DNA from: Rhynchonema sp. JSB1_4
Lineage: Eukaryota; Nematoda; Chromadorea; Monhysterida; Xyalidae
Assembly (NCBI GenBank): GCA_030248065.1
Contig: JASAMV010002781.1
Location: 1-64,000, forward strand
Length of the DNA: 64,000 bases
Reading direction: 5' to 3'
The notes below the pieces were generated by a model. That model was not told the origin of the DNA, did not search any database, and worked only from the letters and a program-made list of their open reading frames with translations. Shown here one piece after another: positions 44,115-57,300 of the stretch. How positions within the stretch are numbered: the first letter of the stretch is position 1; every line of letters begins with the position of its first letter. The position numbers and the translations under genes were made by a program.

Positions 44115-45304
44115 TATGTTCTTGCCACTTACAGTACATGCAACTTTCCAATTGGCAATTTATCTTTTTCAGTCTGAATGAAAAACAATTTATGTAATGC
44201 GCCGTAACTTTATTGAAGTTTGTCTGTTTTACAAGAAAAGAATATAAGTATATAGCTAAAGCATAACCGAGCGTGTTATATGAACTGCAAAATATCATAT
44301 TATTATGTTGGCCTTTCAAGATCGCATGGAAAATACAAAAGAAAAATGCGATAATACAAAACATTTCCATGTGGAACGTCATAGACGCCAGAGAATAACA
44401 CCATTTTGAATTAAAAAGGCCCGCAAGCAGAGTTTGTTGCAGAAAATCGAATATTAAATACAAAAAATTGCATTGCAGCAAGTACAGTGCAAAACGAACT
44501 TCACGAAACAAAAAGCAAAAATTTACGCGAACGAGGCTCGTATAAAGGTTGCAAAAAAGCATCAAGTTTGAAAATAATCGAAACTAAAAATAAAAAGCAA
44601 CACAAAAATCAGCACACAATCACAACACGCACAGAAAAAAACAATCGACAATATTTTCATTGAAGAAGCAACTGGCCATGACTCGAAAATCGCACAAAAA
44701 TCATATCATTGTATTTTGTATATGAAATAAAATTGAGGAAGCTTGTTCTGCATTTCGCTTGGCAACATGTATAGATAATAATCTCAGGTCTGAACAGCCA
44801 AACACAATCAAAATAATATAATACAAGCACAAATGGACAAAAAATCAAACATGTACCAGTGGATAATGTGAAACATAAAGCCAGCAGAAACTTAAACAAT
44901 CAGAAAAAATACGTGTTCGGCTCGAAGTAGAGATAAACGAAAAAGTTTCACAGTTGCAATGGCTTGAAAAGGTGCATACGGAATTATGATATTGGTGGCT
45001 AAAATGGAATACAGACTTCAATCGAGAGCTCACACGCCGTAGAATGGAAATACTGAGAGTAAAGTGCTGATTAAAAAAACTGATGTCTCGGATTCATTAT
45101 AAGGATGTTCTCGTCTTACCATTCAAAACCGGTATGTTCAATCATGATGCATACACAGCAAAAACATAATCGACAAAAAACAATCTTGGTGAACCTAAAA
45201 AATCCACGATTACTTTAAAAAATAAATAATTAAATAATAGTGTGGCGAACACACGCGAACACGATTTGAGATACGCTGACGCGAATACAAAAGCCGCAAG
45301 AAGA
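44115..45304. other. AT-rich intergenic / 3' flank of the coronin gene
   Basis: A/T-rich, with no gene supported on either strand. It separates two convergent genes (protease 2 on plus, coronin on minus). Confidence 0.5.
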
Positions 45305-45310
45305 TTTATT
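45305..45310 (-). terminator. AATAAA polyadenylation signal, coronin gene
   Basis: AATAAA on the minus strand, about 45 nt past the stop codon at 45355-45357. Confidence 0.55.
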
Positions 45311-45354
45311 TGAAAAACAGAGAGATTAAATTAAACGGAAAAGAAAGCAGAGAG

Positions 45355-48300
45355 CTAATCATGCCATTCATTTGGATCGACGCCGTCCATTTTGTCCTGT
45401 TCAAGTCCGCAAGCGGCCGTATGTTTCGTCAGTTTATCAATGTGCTCGGATAATTCGGTGGTCAACGTCTGAAAGAGCAAGGTGAAACATTAACGACGGT
45501 CTCAGACCAGGACATTCGCTATTATGGACTTCAATTAATAGATTCATGGCAGAATAGGACAACAGGTTGTTAGTTTGTTTTGTTTGCCTGAGTGTAAACT
45601 GTAAAGGAGAGCGCGTGAAGCTGTACTGATATCTGGAGCAGCCGCAAATAATCTGGAAATTATTAACATAATGATTCACACGCTGGGGAAGGCGGCAACA
45701 CATAGCTACATTTTGCAAGTGCCCCGACATCATGCGACACCAGGCATACAGGCACGCGGTATACATTCCCACTTACTCATGTCCTTGATGCAAAAACATT
45801 CTTGGGGGCTGTTTTTGTCGCTGATAATTTTGTGGGCTCAACGGATGCTTGGGCCAGTGGTTTTATATCCTTCGTCGGGGTAGGTACCTTTTTCGGATCC
45901 GAATTTGACGCGCCTGGACCTTTCGGGCCGACCGCAGACGTTTTGGTGTCAGTTTTGGATTCTAGTTTGGGGTCTTTTGTTGGAGAGGACGATTTAGTTT
46001 CGGATTTAGAGTCAGATTTGACATCCTTTGTTGGTGATGGTAATTTAGGCTCAGATTTAGACGGAGACTTTTTAGCGTCGATAGGGTCGGTCTTTTTCGG
46101 CTCAGTTTTAGACCCGTCAGTCTTTTTGCCCGTCCCGCCATCGCCTGTTGGTGTTGACTGCTGCTCAGCCTCAACCTGTCAGGGATGGCCTATTGTAAAG
46201 TGGTTAACGCAAGTCGTTTCCCAATATCGTTTGCGCACATTGTTTGTGGTCCGATCAGGTCCGTCGCGCAAACCACCTCGTGAAAACACCAGCGTTAACC
46301 ACTTTACAATTAGCCCTCGTGTGAACCATCAGTCAACCAGTCAACCGACCTTCGCCTTATCGGTCGACATCTTCTTGACCGCATCAATAATTGTGTTGTT
46401 GTTGTCCTGATCGCTATGGTGTCCGTTCATTAGGCCATTCTCGGTGGTCGCAGCAGCAGCAGCGGGTCGCGTCGGTCGGGGTTTGGCGGCGCCGGACGTC
46501 GATTTCGGTGCCGCTGCAGGCGCTGGTGCATTCGGGTCGTAGGCTGCGAACAGAATGAAGAATCTATGATTTTACAGTTGCTAGTTACGAAGCGATAACC
46601 CGTGGCCAACAAACGCCAATACCTTCAAAAAATGTGACAGCAGCCTCTTAGCTTTTGAAAAGCTGAGTGATAGGCTCAGCTCATCGGGGGATAGAATTCA
46701 CATGGATTTCTCTTTCGCTCAACTTTTGGCTCAGGCTTCGATTCAGGCTTAGGCTTAGGCTTAGTCCCCAGCCAGGAAGACCTGTGCGCATTTCTCATGT
46801 CCACGCCTGATTTAAAGCCTGAAACGAGACCTGAACACTAGGATACGGCAGTTTCGCGTCAGTTGGATTCCGTTTTTGTGAATTCTATCTCCGCGTGTTC
46901 AGCTCAAGCGCTTGACTCAGAACAGAACAGGGCATTTCGCAACACACTCTTCTTGCCCACGTTGACACACTAAATCAGTGACGTAGTTGGGGGAGTATTG
47001 GGGGTAATACCCCTCAAACTGGCTAGCTAGCTTTCTTGCTCGGACCAACTACATCACTTAATCAACTTGCCGAATCCCAAGGCTCACCATTCGACATTCC
47101 CTCCGGACATAACGATTCATACTGTAACGTGACGTCAACGCCCTTCAGCCAATCAGCGCCGCTCAATGCTGCGCGCCACGTCACCAGCGCCGGCGGGAAA
47201 ATGTCGTTGGCGAATAGATCTTTCTGAAATATTCTCTTCATGAGTAAAAAATAAAAATTAAATTCAACTTGCATTCAACATTTCCTTATTATTTTTGATG
47301 ACAGAAACAACAATGAAACCACTCACGTTCACGCGCGGCACTTTGAAATGGATCGGCTCGAGCGTGTCTTTGGTCAGACGCCAGGCGCGCGCGAATTCCA
47401 CCTGTGAAACATTTTTCTTGGTAATTTTGTTCGTGAAAAAAGATAAAATTCCACAACTTTTTGACACGAATACCCACGTTTTTGATATCGCACACGATTT
47501 TCTGCTGGACGGCCATCGAATTGTGACTGGTGGACGCTTTGAAGGGCATGATTGGCAATAGATGCGGTTCGTCCGCCCGAAGTTCGTACATGTGCACCGT
47601 TGAATCACCCTGTAGAGAAACACAGTCGTATCAACTGACACGCAAGCACCACGGATACGGTCGGACCCCGCGACTCCGGCAAACGGCAAGACAATGTTCG
47701 TTAACCGAGTGTTAAGCGACCTAATGGATCTAGTTGAACTGATTTAGCCAATTACTTTACGAGTTGTTGGTCACAAATTTTGACAGTGTGGATGCGGCAG
47801 CACACCAATTTTCACGATACATCCCGGTCACAGAAATATGGCACCTACGAATAAAAAAGATTGTTAGTAAAATGCATTTGGCAGGCTCAACAAAACAAAC
47901 GATCACCACCGCATCTCCTGAGCATCATCCCTCCTCCCAATGTCCCATACCCTGCATGTTGGGAAAAGCTGGTCCAGTTGCCTTGACAGAGATAAAACGC
48001 GAATTTTCGATTTCGAGATAGAAGGCACAAGTTGGCCCAAGGTTTGGCAGCCTAAACCCAAGCCCAAGCCTAAGCCCGAGAAAAAGGGAAGTCAATTTTG
48101 AAACTGGACTAGCTTTTCCCAAAATGCCCATACCTTGGCAGTCAGCCACAATACACACGTGTCGTCATCAACATGCGGTACGAGCAACTGCGACGAGGCA
48201 CGATCGACGACCAGATGGTGCAGCTGCAGCAGCGTGTCGCTTTCGAATAGTGTGATCGCGCGCTCGCAATTGCTGTATGGGTGGAGGAAGATGTAGTGAA

Positions 48301-51300
48301 TGAAGAGAGAAAATCAAGATGTGTCGTTTTAAACTTGATGATCGCATTCGGTGTGGCGTGTATTGGAAAATCAACGCTGATTGAAAACATCCCAACAGCG
48401 ACAACATCAGTTAATCTGGAGCTATTTTGGAGACACGTGACCAAAAAGTTCAGATCGAACGATCCGAAGACCGACGTAAACCAAAACAAAATGAAAATAA
48501 TAAAAACAATAAAAAGAGCGAATCATCACCCACCCAGCGAAATGACTGAGCACAATCACTCGATCGTCGCACGCAAACACCACGCGTGACGCTCGCGTCT
48601 TGGCGTGCATCAGCTGGACTGACTGCAAATATGGATGGAAAATAAGACGGAACGGAATAAAATCAAATAAGAAAAACGACTCTGCTGTCGTTGTTGATGT
48701 GAAACATGACTCCGATGTTGGCCTTGATCAACATCACTCACATGACCTGATTTTCAAACACGACTTCAAACGATTCGGAAAGAATTTCGTTCTTAAAAAA
48801 TCTACCAACCGACCTTGATAGGTTCGACACTCTTCCTCGGGTCGTACAAACGCAGATAGCCATCGGCAGCGAACGTCGCCAAGCGTCGACCACCCGAGCT
48901 CCAGCACAATGATTGCAGCTGAAGTGTAGCGCTCATATGTACAGTTCGTGAAACATCAGCTTACTGGTGCATCAATGCCTATTACGTATGCTGTCGTCGT
49001 TACTGTCCAGCTTATGCGTGTTGTTGACGTTACCATGTTGCTCCTGATGCAATAAAAAAACTTGAACTTGAACGTCAACCCTGCGGCTAGGCGGTCCAGA
49101 TTTTCGCTTGGCTTCACTTTCCTTAGCTCAGACGGCACGACTACGATTCGCTTAGGCCGCTCTCTAACAAAAGCGAAAAGTTCAGCACAACAGCAACTCC
49201 TTAACCACGGGCCTAAGCCACAGTGATGCTCAAACAAAATGTTTCAGAGGCTGTTTGGCGTGCGCTGTGGATGATGACTACGCTGAAAAACTTTTCGCTT
49301 TTCGCGTTTGTCAGAGAGCGGCTTTAGGCCAGCTTTCAGCCAGATCCAAGTTGGCCCAACCTCAAATCTAAAACCACACGAGCTTTACCAGACCCGAAAA
49401 GAGACGGATCACAATCACACCAACATTTTTGTCCAGCGGTTTCAGCGAGATGGCAGGCTGTTCGGGTTTGGTGACATCAAATATCAAACATTGCCCGCCC
49501 GTGGCGGCAACCATCAGAATATTGCTCGCGTGCGGGTGCCAACGAAGGATGGTCACTTTGCCGGCCGGAACTGCAAGGTTAGGGGGAGCAATTGGACAGC
49601 AAGTGAAACATCACAACATGGTTGTTGTTGTTGTTGGTGTTAGATGTTAGGCGCGTCAGTTACAACAGTCACACAACTACTGCAAAATATTAGTTCGGCT
49701 CGGGATCACGCAACTTTGAAAATATTAGCGAAGTGATTGCGCTAAATTGTGTTTTAGGTGTCATGGAACTTCCAACTTCAAAACGATGCATGATCGTTAC
49801 CTTGTAAGGCACAGGTTGGCTCTAGAAGAGCGACAGAGAAAAATTGAATAGAATTTAGTGGCGGTAATTGACGGACAAAACAAAATGTAAAAATAATCTT
49901 CCAAAACCTACCGTGGAGCACCGTTTTTGTTTCGAGTATGGATTGGTCCTTAATGCCGCCGTCAGGAATAGTCCAAATATTGATCAGCCCATTGGCGCAA
50001 CCTGCGAAAGCAGACAACCCATTATAAGACATGCATATTAGTCCCAATTTTTCTAAAATAATATTGAAAAAAAGTTTTTTGTTCAACCCGTCTTTTTTCA
50101 AACAAAGTCACACAAAAATCATAAATACGCAGCCCCAAACGAGAGATCTGCGGTGATACATACCATGGATTTTTTAACCAAATTTAGTAGCTTTTTAGCC
50201 ACTAATTTTTTTGAAAAGCTAGCAAATTTTCAAATTTCGTAGCCTAAAAGCTACAAAATTTTGTATGTTGGCCAAAAAAGCTAGTAAATTGGCTTTTCAG
50301 CGGCAAAAAAAAGCTACTAAATTTTTGATCTTACTAGCTTCTTGCTATAAGCCCATTTTGAAAAAATAAGCCCTGACACATACCAACAGCCAAAATATTG
50401 GGGTCGTGTGGCGACCACTGCATATCGGTCACACCGGCAGCGTTCTCAACACCGTGCAACACACCGGGTAGAATCTTGCAGGGCTTGGCCAGCTGAAATA
50501 TCGATATAAAGTAATACGAAAAAATAATTTTTTTTATTTTTTTTACCAACTGCGGATTGTGATTTGTGAGTCATACACAATGGAATACATGAATTGCAAG
50601 TGCGTAACCAAACATCCGCCCAATCCTAGATTCGAAAAACGGTTTCCAGCGCAATTTGCAGCCGGAGAAAAACCAAAACCACGCTTGCAGATGGTTGCCA
50701 GGACCATTAAACGTTTGCTTTTCAATGTTGGTACTTCTCGTGATCAAAGTCATTTTTTTAGAAAGGCTTTCAACTGTGTCTTCCTACACATATCCCAAGC
50801 CCATCCCCACGGGGAGTCCAAAAGCCGGTACCCCATGCCCTGGCCCGATCCCTTCTTACAGTGAGAGCCTAGCTAGTCTGACTCACAAACCCCTACCCAA
50901 ACTGGCTAGCTAGCTTTCTTGCTCCGGTCATCAAGTCAAAAAAAGTGGTGATTTTAGTGCCAAAATGACTACTTTATACGCCAAAATGGTCAAATTCGCT
51001 CAAATTGTCTCACACGTGCCCAAAAATACCCATTTTAAGGCTTATTTTAGCATAATTTCAACCAATTTTGATACCCCCGTGTTTTGATTTCTGGACCAAC
51101 ACTCCCAAATCGGAGTACCCGACTAGCTAGCCAGCTTTCGTGCTCGGACCAACAACATCACGGTCTTCTTACCGTATGAATCTGCACCAATCCCCCGGGT
51201 CCGGTCAACGCGACCGCGGCGTAGTCACGTGACACCGCCAGCCCATTGCATTCGGGCGGCAGACCGGTGTGCACCTATGGAAATTTAAGTGAAAAAAAAT

Positions 51301-54300
51301 GATTCAAAATACTTTAAGAAATTAATGGATAGCATTTTGACAGATAGAATTCAGAAAAGTGAATAAATGAACACAGACTTACCTGACGTAGAGCGGTGAA
51401 TATATCGTCCCGGCCACCTACCGCGGCATCACAGTGGCGGTACTTCGATGTGGTCATCGCCTGATTGGCACCTGCAACAAATCACAACAATCACGTTTTA
51501 TTTATATTTTTTATTTACATTACATTCTTATTTATTGTTTTTACATTTTTATGCACATATCAGAACGATTCAGCATCAAAATCTGGTTGTCTGTTCCGGT
51601 AACAAACTGGGTAGTCAGATCCAGATCCCTGTAGGGATCATGTGATTTTTTTGCATTACCGTATGAAATATCATACCGGCGTAAAATACGACCATTGCCA
51701 CTAATTTCGACCAGCGCAATTTTGGGTCGGACATTCAGACAGGTGATACGCCAGCACGGCCCACACCCGACACGAAATCAGTAGCGCGAAGTCTCTTTCA
51801 ACTCAATAAAATTCATCCTTACTTCAAAAAAAAACGAAAGAGAAAATTCACGAGACCAAGACAGATCCGCATCCGATCACCATCATCGAGCCTCGATGCT
51901 GTTCAGGCCAGTCGATACTTTGTCTCATTGCGATGTCTCATGTCTCATTTCAGAAACTGTTGCGTGTATCGCAACGAGACAAAGTATAAAGTGGCCTGTT
52001 CACCTACCGAGCACTTTCGACACCGGTCGTTGCCTGGGATCCATTGACGGCCGACCGCGTCGTTTCACCACCGGAGCAAGTTCGTCTTTCTTTTCACGGC
52101 CGTCAAATGGCAACGGGCCAATCGAATCGTCGAGTTCGCTCAGATGCGATACGTCCTGAAATATCAAGGTATTATTGATTAATTGTTATAATAATGTTAA
52201 ATATTAGTACGACGCGCATAACCCCCATGATCATAGGGTAATCACTGACTGCAGTCTTTTTGATTTTGGCTGGAGGGGATTTGGATTTCGCTGCCGGGAG
52301 AACCAGGTCAGCAGGACTAAAGCGTGGCAAAGAACGGAACGGCGAAGAAAAAACAGCAGTAAGAAACCGCTCATTTTTACAGCCGTTCGACATCAGAATA
52401 AACAGAATAAAGCTGCCATGCACGTGCGCTCAAGTTTGAGATACATTCACTTTATTAGTCGAATCAATCAGTTCACTCACCGGCGATAACAGCTTCAATC
52501 TGGCAGTATCCGGAGGCGATAGGCTGAATCGTTTCTTATCGGCCGAACCGTTGTTATTGTTGGGCGACTCAAACAACAGAATCGAATCACGGACCGATGT
52601 CTGATGGGTGTCTTCCGAATCGCCACTCGCGTTGCGCGGCTGCGGGTCTGCAATCAATTCGGTGCAATTATGACAAGAGCAACGTTAGCTTTTACATCAT
52701 TGGGTGTGATTGGCAGAATGTGTGCAAAGACTCCGTGGTCAAGAAATGCTTCCTCTTGCCCGACGCTGCGGTATTTGATGCAACTGGTAGACTGCAGCAA
52801 CTAGTATATCCAGCAAGAAGAGTAATAAGCAGAAGCTGTGTTGTCTGGTCACAAGACATTATTCCCACCAACAACAACGACCATAAAATTACAACAGGAA
52901 GCTCACAAACATCGACTCTTCAAGAGTTAGAACAGGCATGTACGAACTAACGAGAGCCTAAACAAATATCAAAACAGCCCCAAAACCGCAAAGCAGCGAA
53001 TAATGGCGTCTTCCGAAGACCAAAACATATTTCATTGACGATCAATCAAACCAACACCACGAACAGCTTCAACAATAGTCGCACACAAAAAGTAGGGCCA
53101 AAGGGCGAACAGGGCAAGCGGAATGTTTTACGCCCTAAACTTACGGCTGCTGGTTGATGAAAGTACAGTACAAAGTGCACAAAAACTACCTAACAGGCCA
53201 GATAGTGGGCGTAAAAAGAAGAACGTCGTTCGCTATTACGAAATCATCTGAGAACCATATTTGGGCTAGGATTAGGTTTCGATTTTTTTAGGACTCGATT
53301 CTTTCATGCTCTCGCATCCTTAGGATTAAGTGCCCAGATTATAAGCGGTATAAGAAACAGACATAACAAATGATACCGAACAATTTTTTGCCAAAATGTC
53401 AGGCGGCAGCAGAGAAACCGAGACAACAAGCGCCCACGAAAGACCACAATGCACAAATTTGCAACAACCGAAATGTTTCTGCGGCAACACAGACACAGTC
53501 GAGCGAGTCCACACTAAAAGAAACTGAACAATCCAACAGCAGAACACATCAACAACACGGAACTTTTAGGCGCCACAACAGCAGTATGTGGTGAACAAGG
53601 GAGGAGAGGAGTGTATGGAGACGGAGGTTGAACTTTGGCGCATCCGCAGCTGTCACAAATCGGTAACGTGTGGTGCGTGGCGCGAGTGTCTGTCTATCTA
53701 CAGAGGAACCAAGCGGTCGGCTGTGAAATAAGTGAGCGGCGCGGCTAAAAATTAGCTGTTGCTTTGCTTGCTGGCTGCCAAAGTTCTGACGCTGTCCGTA
53801 TATCGGTTTTTACGCATGTAGGTACGTATAGTTCACACGGAGAAGCGGCGCTTACGGTTCTTTTTTAGGGGACTTATTGCACATAAAACAGCTTGAGCAA
53901 AGTTCAACGATAAAGCGGCTTCTAAAGAACGTGGATCGAAGCCAATGCTTTTCATGGTATGATACCAGAACTTCTTATTGTGTGGGAACATCTCTAAGTG
54001 AATGAATGACTGATTGACGTTCGAGTTGGAGTTTTTATCAACGCCTTCGCAGAAGTCTGGCTCAGACCAGGCCATCACCAACAGTTTCACACCATCTCAG
54101 CAAAATTCCACAACAGCCCCTCCATAACAAATGCGGTCCACGAAAACGCCGAAAACAGCAGTAAGACATCCAAGAAAGAATAGGCACATGAAATTATGTA
54201 AATTATTGTGATATACATTTCGGCGCAGCAGTTGAGCCGGCTTGGCGGTGTGCAGTAGCATGCTCTTTCACAGAAGAATCATGCATGCATACGCACAGGC

Positions 54301-57300
54301 ACAGTAGCGTTTGGCAGTACATACTGCTGCCATCTAATTACATAAAGCTCTGGCTCATGCAGCGCCCCTGGACAGAAGGAAAGAACCATTGATAACAGGC
54401 AGCTTGCTTCTCACAACATGCAATTTCATTTTCGACAACCAAATTTCGGGATACAGCAAGCACTGGGGACCGCAGCTTATTTGGGACCGACCATCAGCTA
54501 ATTGTGAAAAATGGCAAAGCTGCTACAGCTCCGATATAGACCATCCACACGCTTGCTCTATCGCACGCATACCACAACAAGCATTCGGAATTTTGACCAA
54601 ATCACAAAACAACCAAGCAAATGTTACGCACATGACGCGTTTTTCACACGACATCACACAAACATACGTCGCTGAACGCTAATCTATGCTGGTCTTATGA
54701 TTTGTGTACCTTGTACCACATACAAAAAAAACTGGGGCCAATCTGGGAACAAGTTTCCGTGAAAGAAATTAGAATGACACAACACAAACTCAGCAAACTA
54801 AATGACCAGTGAGAGCCACCGAAATTGCAGTACAGTTCACCTAGAAAACCAGTCACGCACAAATACCAATACGCCAATTTCATATACAAGTAGGTGCCAA
54901 CGCAACGCCAAATTGCGTTGTTGTGTAATAATAACAGCAGTCATTTTATGTCAGTCAGTCAGCCCAGCAAAATCTCTCTATCCACTCACTATCCAGGCAA
55001 ACCTGCCGCCACAATATAATATGAATTGTAGTGTAATCCAAAGTGAAAGTGAATCGAAGTAACTGAACACAACTTATGTTCAATTCAATCACATGTCTAA
55101 TGCGCATTATTGGAACGAACGAAACCAATTGTGACTGAATGTCACCACCATAAATGACATTGGTAGGGCGGTGTGATATTACGACAACGAACCACACGCA
55201 AACTGGCGGACAAGCCAACCATAAAACCGTTCATAATTAACAGGGCTATACCAACCTTATGCACATCAATTCCACACAGGAATGAAGGACTGGCATTTGC
55301 ATCCGCAAATGAATATCTAGCCCACCAAAGTCGATTTAGTTTGAGGATCAAAAGCTGCCTGGGATTGAGAACTTTCACTTTCAAATTGATCAAATATTTC
55401 AAAAAATGTAAACCGAGAGAAAACCCCCGCTCTCTGCTAGGTGCCTAATTTCATGTTGCAATGAGATGTGATGTAAGTCCGTTAAAAGCCGCTCGTATGT
55501 CAATATTTGCAACACTCGCAACATCACTGCGCCAGCAAGCCTAGTGAATTGATACATACACACATACGGACACCACAAACAGAATACGGCCGTGTTTACC
55601 GAGTGAAAAGACGCAAGTTTTCAAACATCAACAAATAGAACAATGATGCACAGTGTACGTACATGGGTAATGTGAAAAGTGAATCCGACCAAAAAACACC
55701 GACCTTCTTGGCTGAAATTCGAGTCAATTTGGTGAGGCATGCGAACTTCGGTGCGCGACACAAAACTCGGCTGTGTGACTGAACCTGTAATCGAAAACAT
55801 TCAGTCACAAAAAAGCAAACGAATAAATCAGAGCACTAAGAGAGCACGCATCAAACACAGACTCTCCGTGTTTGCAACTGGCCAAAAAAACTGATCTCAA
55901 AAAAGTGCAGAGAGAAGTTTGATGTGGTATGGTTTAATAAGGATACACGCAACACATACACATGCTGCAAAGATGTAACATCCATTACACGACAACTGCT
56001 GCGTTGCAATGCTAAAGCACAGCAAAAATAATAATCCGCCCATTAATCCCTTAAAACGAAATACACTAACCAATGGTGTCAGCAAAGAACGCACGTCGCT
56101 GCTCGCTGATTGGTCGATTTGAATTGTAATCTGCTCGCTGATTGGCCGTAAGCGGCGTTGAGGTACTGGGCTCAGCGCCACGTTGCTCCGGTGTGGTGTT
56201 CTTCATTGACGTCATTGGTGTTTTGTACGCTGACATTGGCGTGCCATCATCGCCCGTGCCTGGAACGGGAGCCGAATGATGCGTGAAGCGAATCGGCACA
56301 AAAGCTCGCTCGCGTGACCAATTGTTGAAATCAAAAACGTTCCAAGTGCAATATACAATCGAATATTAAATTTTTCTGTAATTTGCAGGAAACATTTTGT
56401 TTTACTGTTTTCCAAATTCTCATTTGACCACACAAACAATATCGCTCTCTTTCTTCAAACACAGACTTCTTCAGTCAATTTCTCCGGCTTTAACCCAAAC
56501 TCCTCCCAGATGTGATGTGACACCAAAAAAACTACGAGAAGCCACAGCAATCACTGCGAATCGAGTTTGCGCAAACGCCCCAGCAGCCAGCCTGTAGCTC
56601 CCATTTCACCTTACGTATTCATGTTGTTGGACAGTGCTGATGTTTCATTACCATCGTGAAACTGTGATGCTCAGCTTTATTGTTTACAGGAACCTGCCAC
56701 ATAGCTCTCGTGCGTTTGCATTGACCTGGCACTGGAGGTGCAAAAACAAAAACAAAAAAAAACAAACCTTCATGTTTGCTGCCGCGTGGCGCCGGCGATG
56801 GCGTTTTATGGCAATCGTCAGCACGATTTTCAATCGGTGTGAGAAATGGATGGATGTTCGGCTCGGCCGATGCGCGCTGCAAAATCAGTTAAACCTCTTT
56901 TGCGAACGAAACGCGTGGACCCGACCATCTTGTTCACTCACTATGAAGAATATTCAGTTTGTGGAGTACCGCGTGGGAGCATGGGTGGCCGTCATAAAGG
57001 ACAAGACAAAGACGACAAATTCAAGAAGTCTTCGAAACAAAAGCGACAATCTGGACAACAACCTAAACGGGTACCTAAATTAGGTAAATCTAGAATCCGG
57101 AAAGAATTTGCATGCAAAAATACAAAACATTTCCGGACTCCGGAAATAACGCAATAATTTGCATGCAAAATTGTCGGCAATATTGTCTGTGTTGTCTGGC
57201 AATATTTCCGGTTTCCGGCTTTAACCTAAGGCCGCCCTTATATCAATTAATTTTACTGATGATTCGTTCACTGCACAGATAGATGGATTCCCTACATCGA

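Noticed and set aside
51670..51790. Frame with P-K-I-A-L-V-E-I-S resembling a coronin strand
   Set aside because: No acceptor in phase, and the equivalent of this strand is already supplied by exon 19 (51173-51274).
52225..52319. Possible extra coronin exon (frame with P-A-D-L-V-L-P and K-S-P-P-A-K)
   Set aside because: Its phase conflicts with the flanking exons, which join in frame without it.
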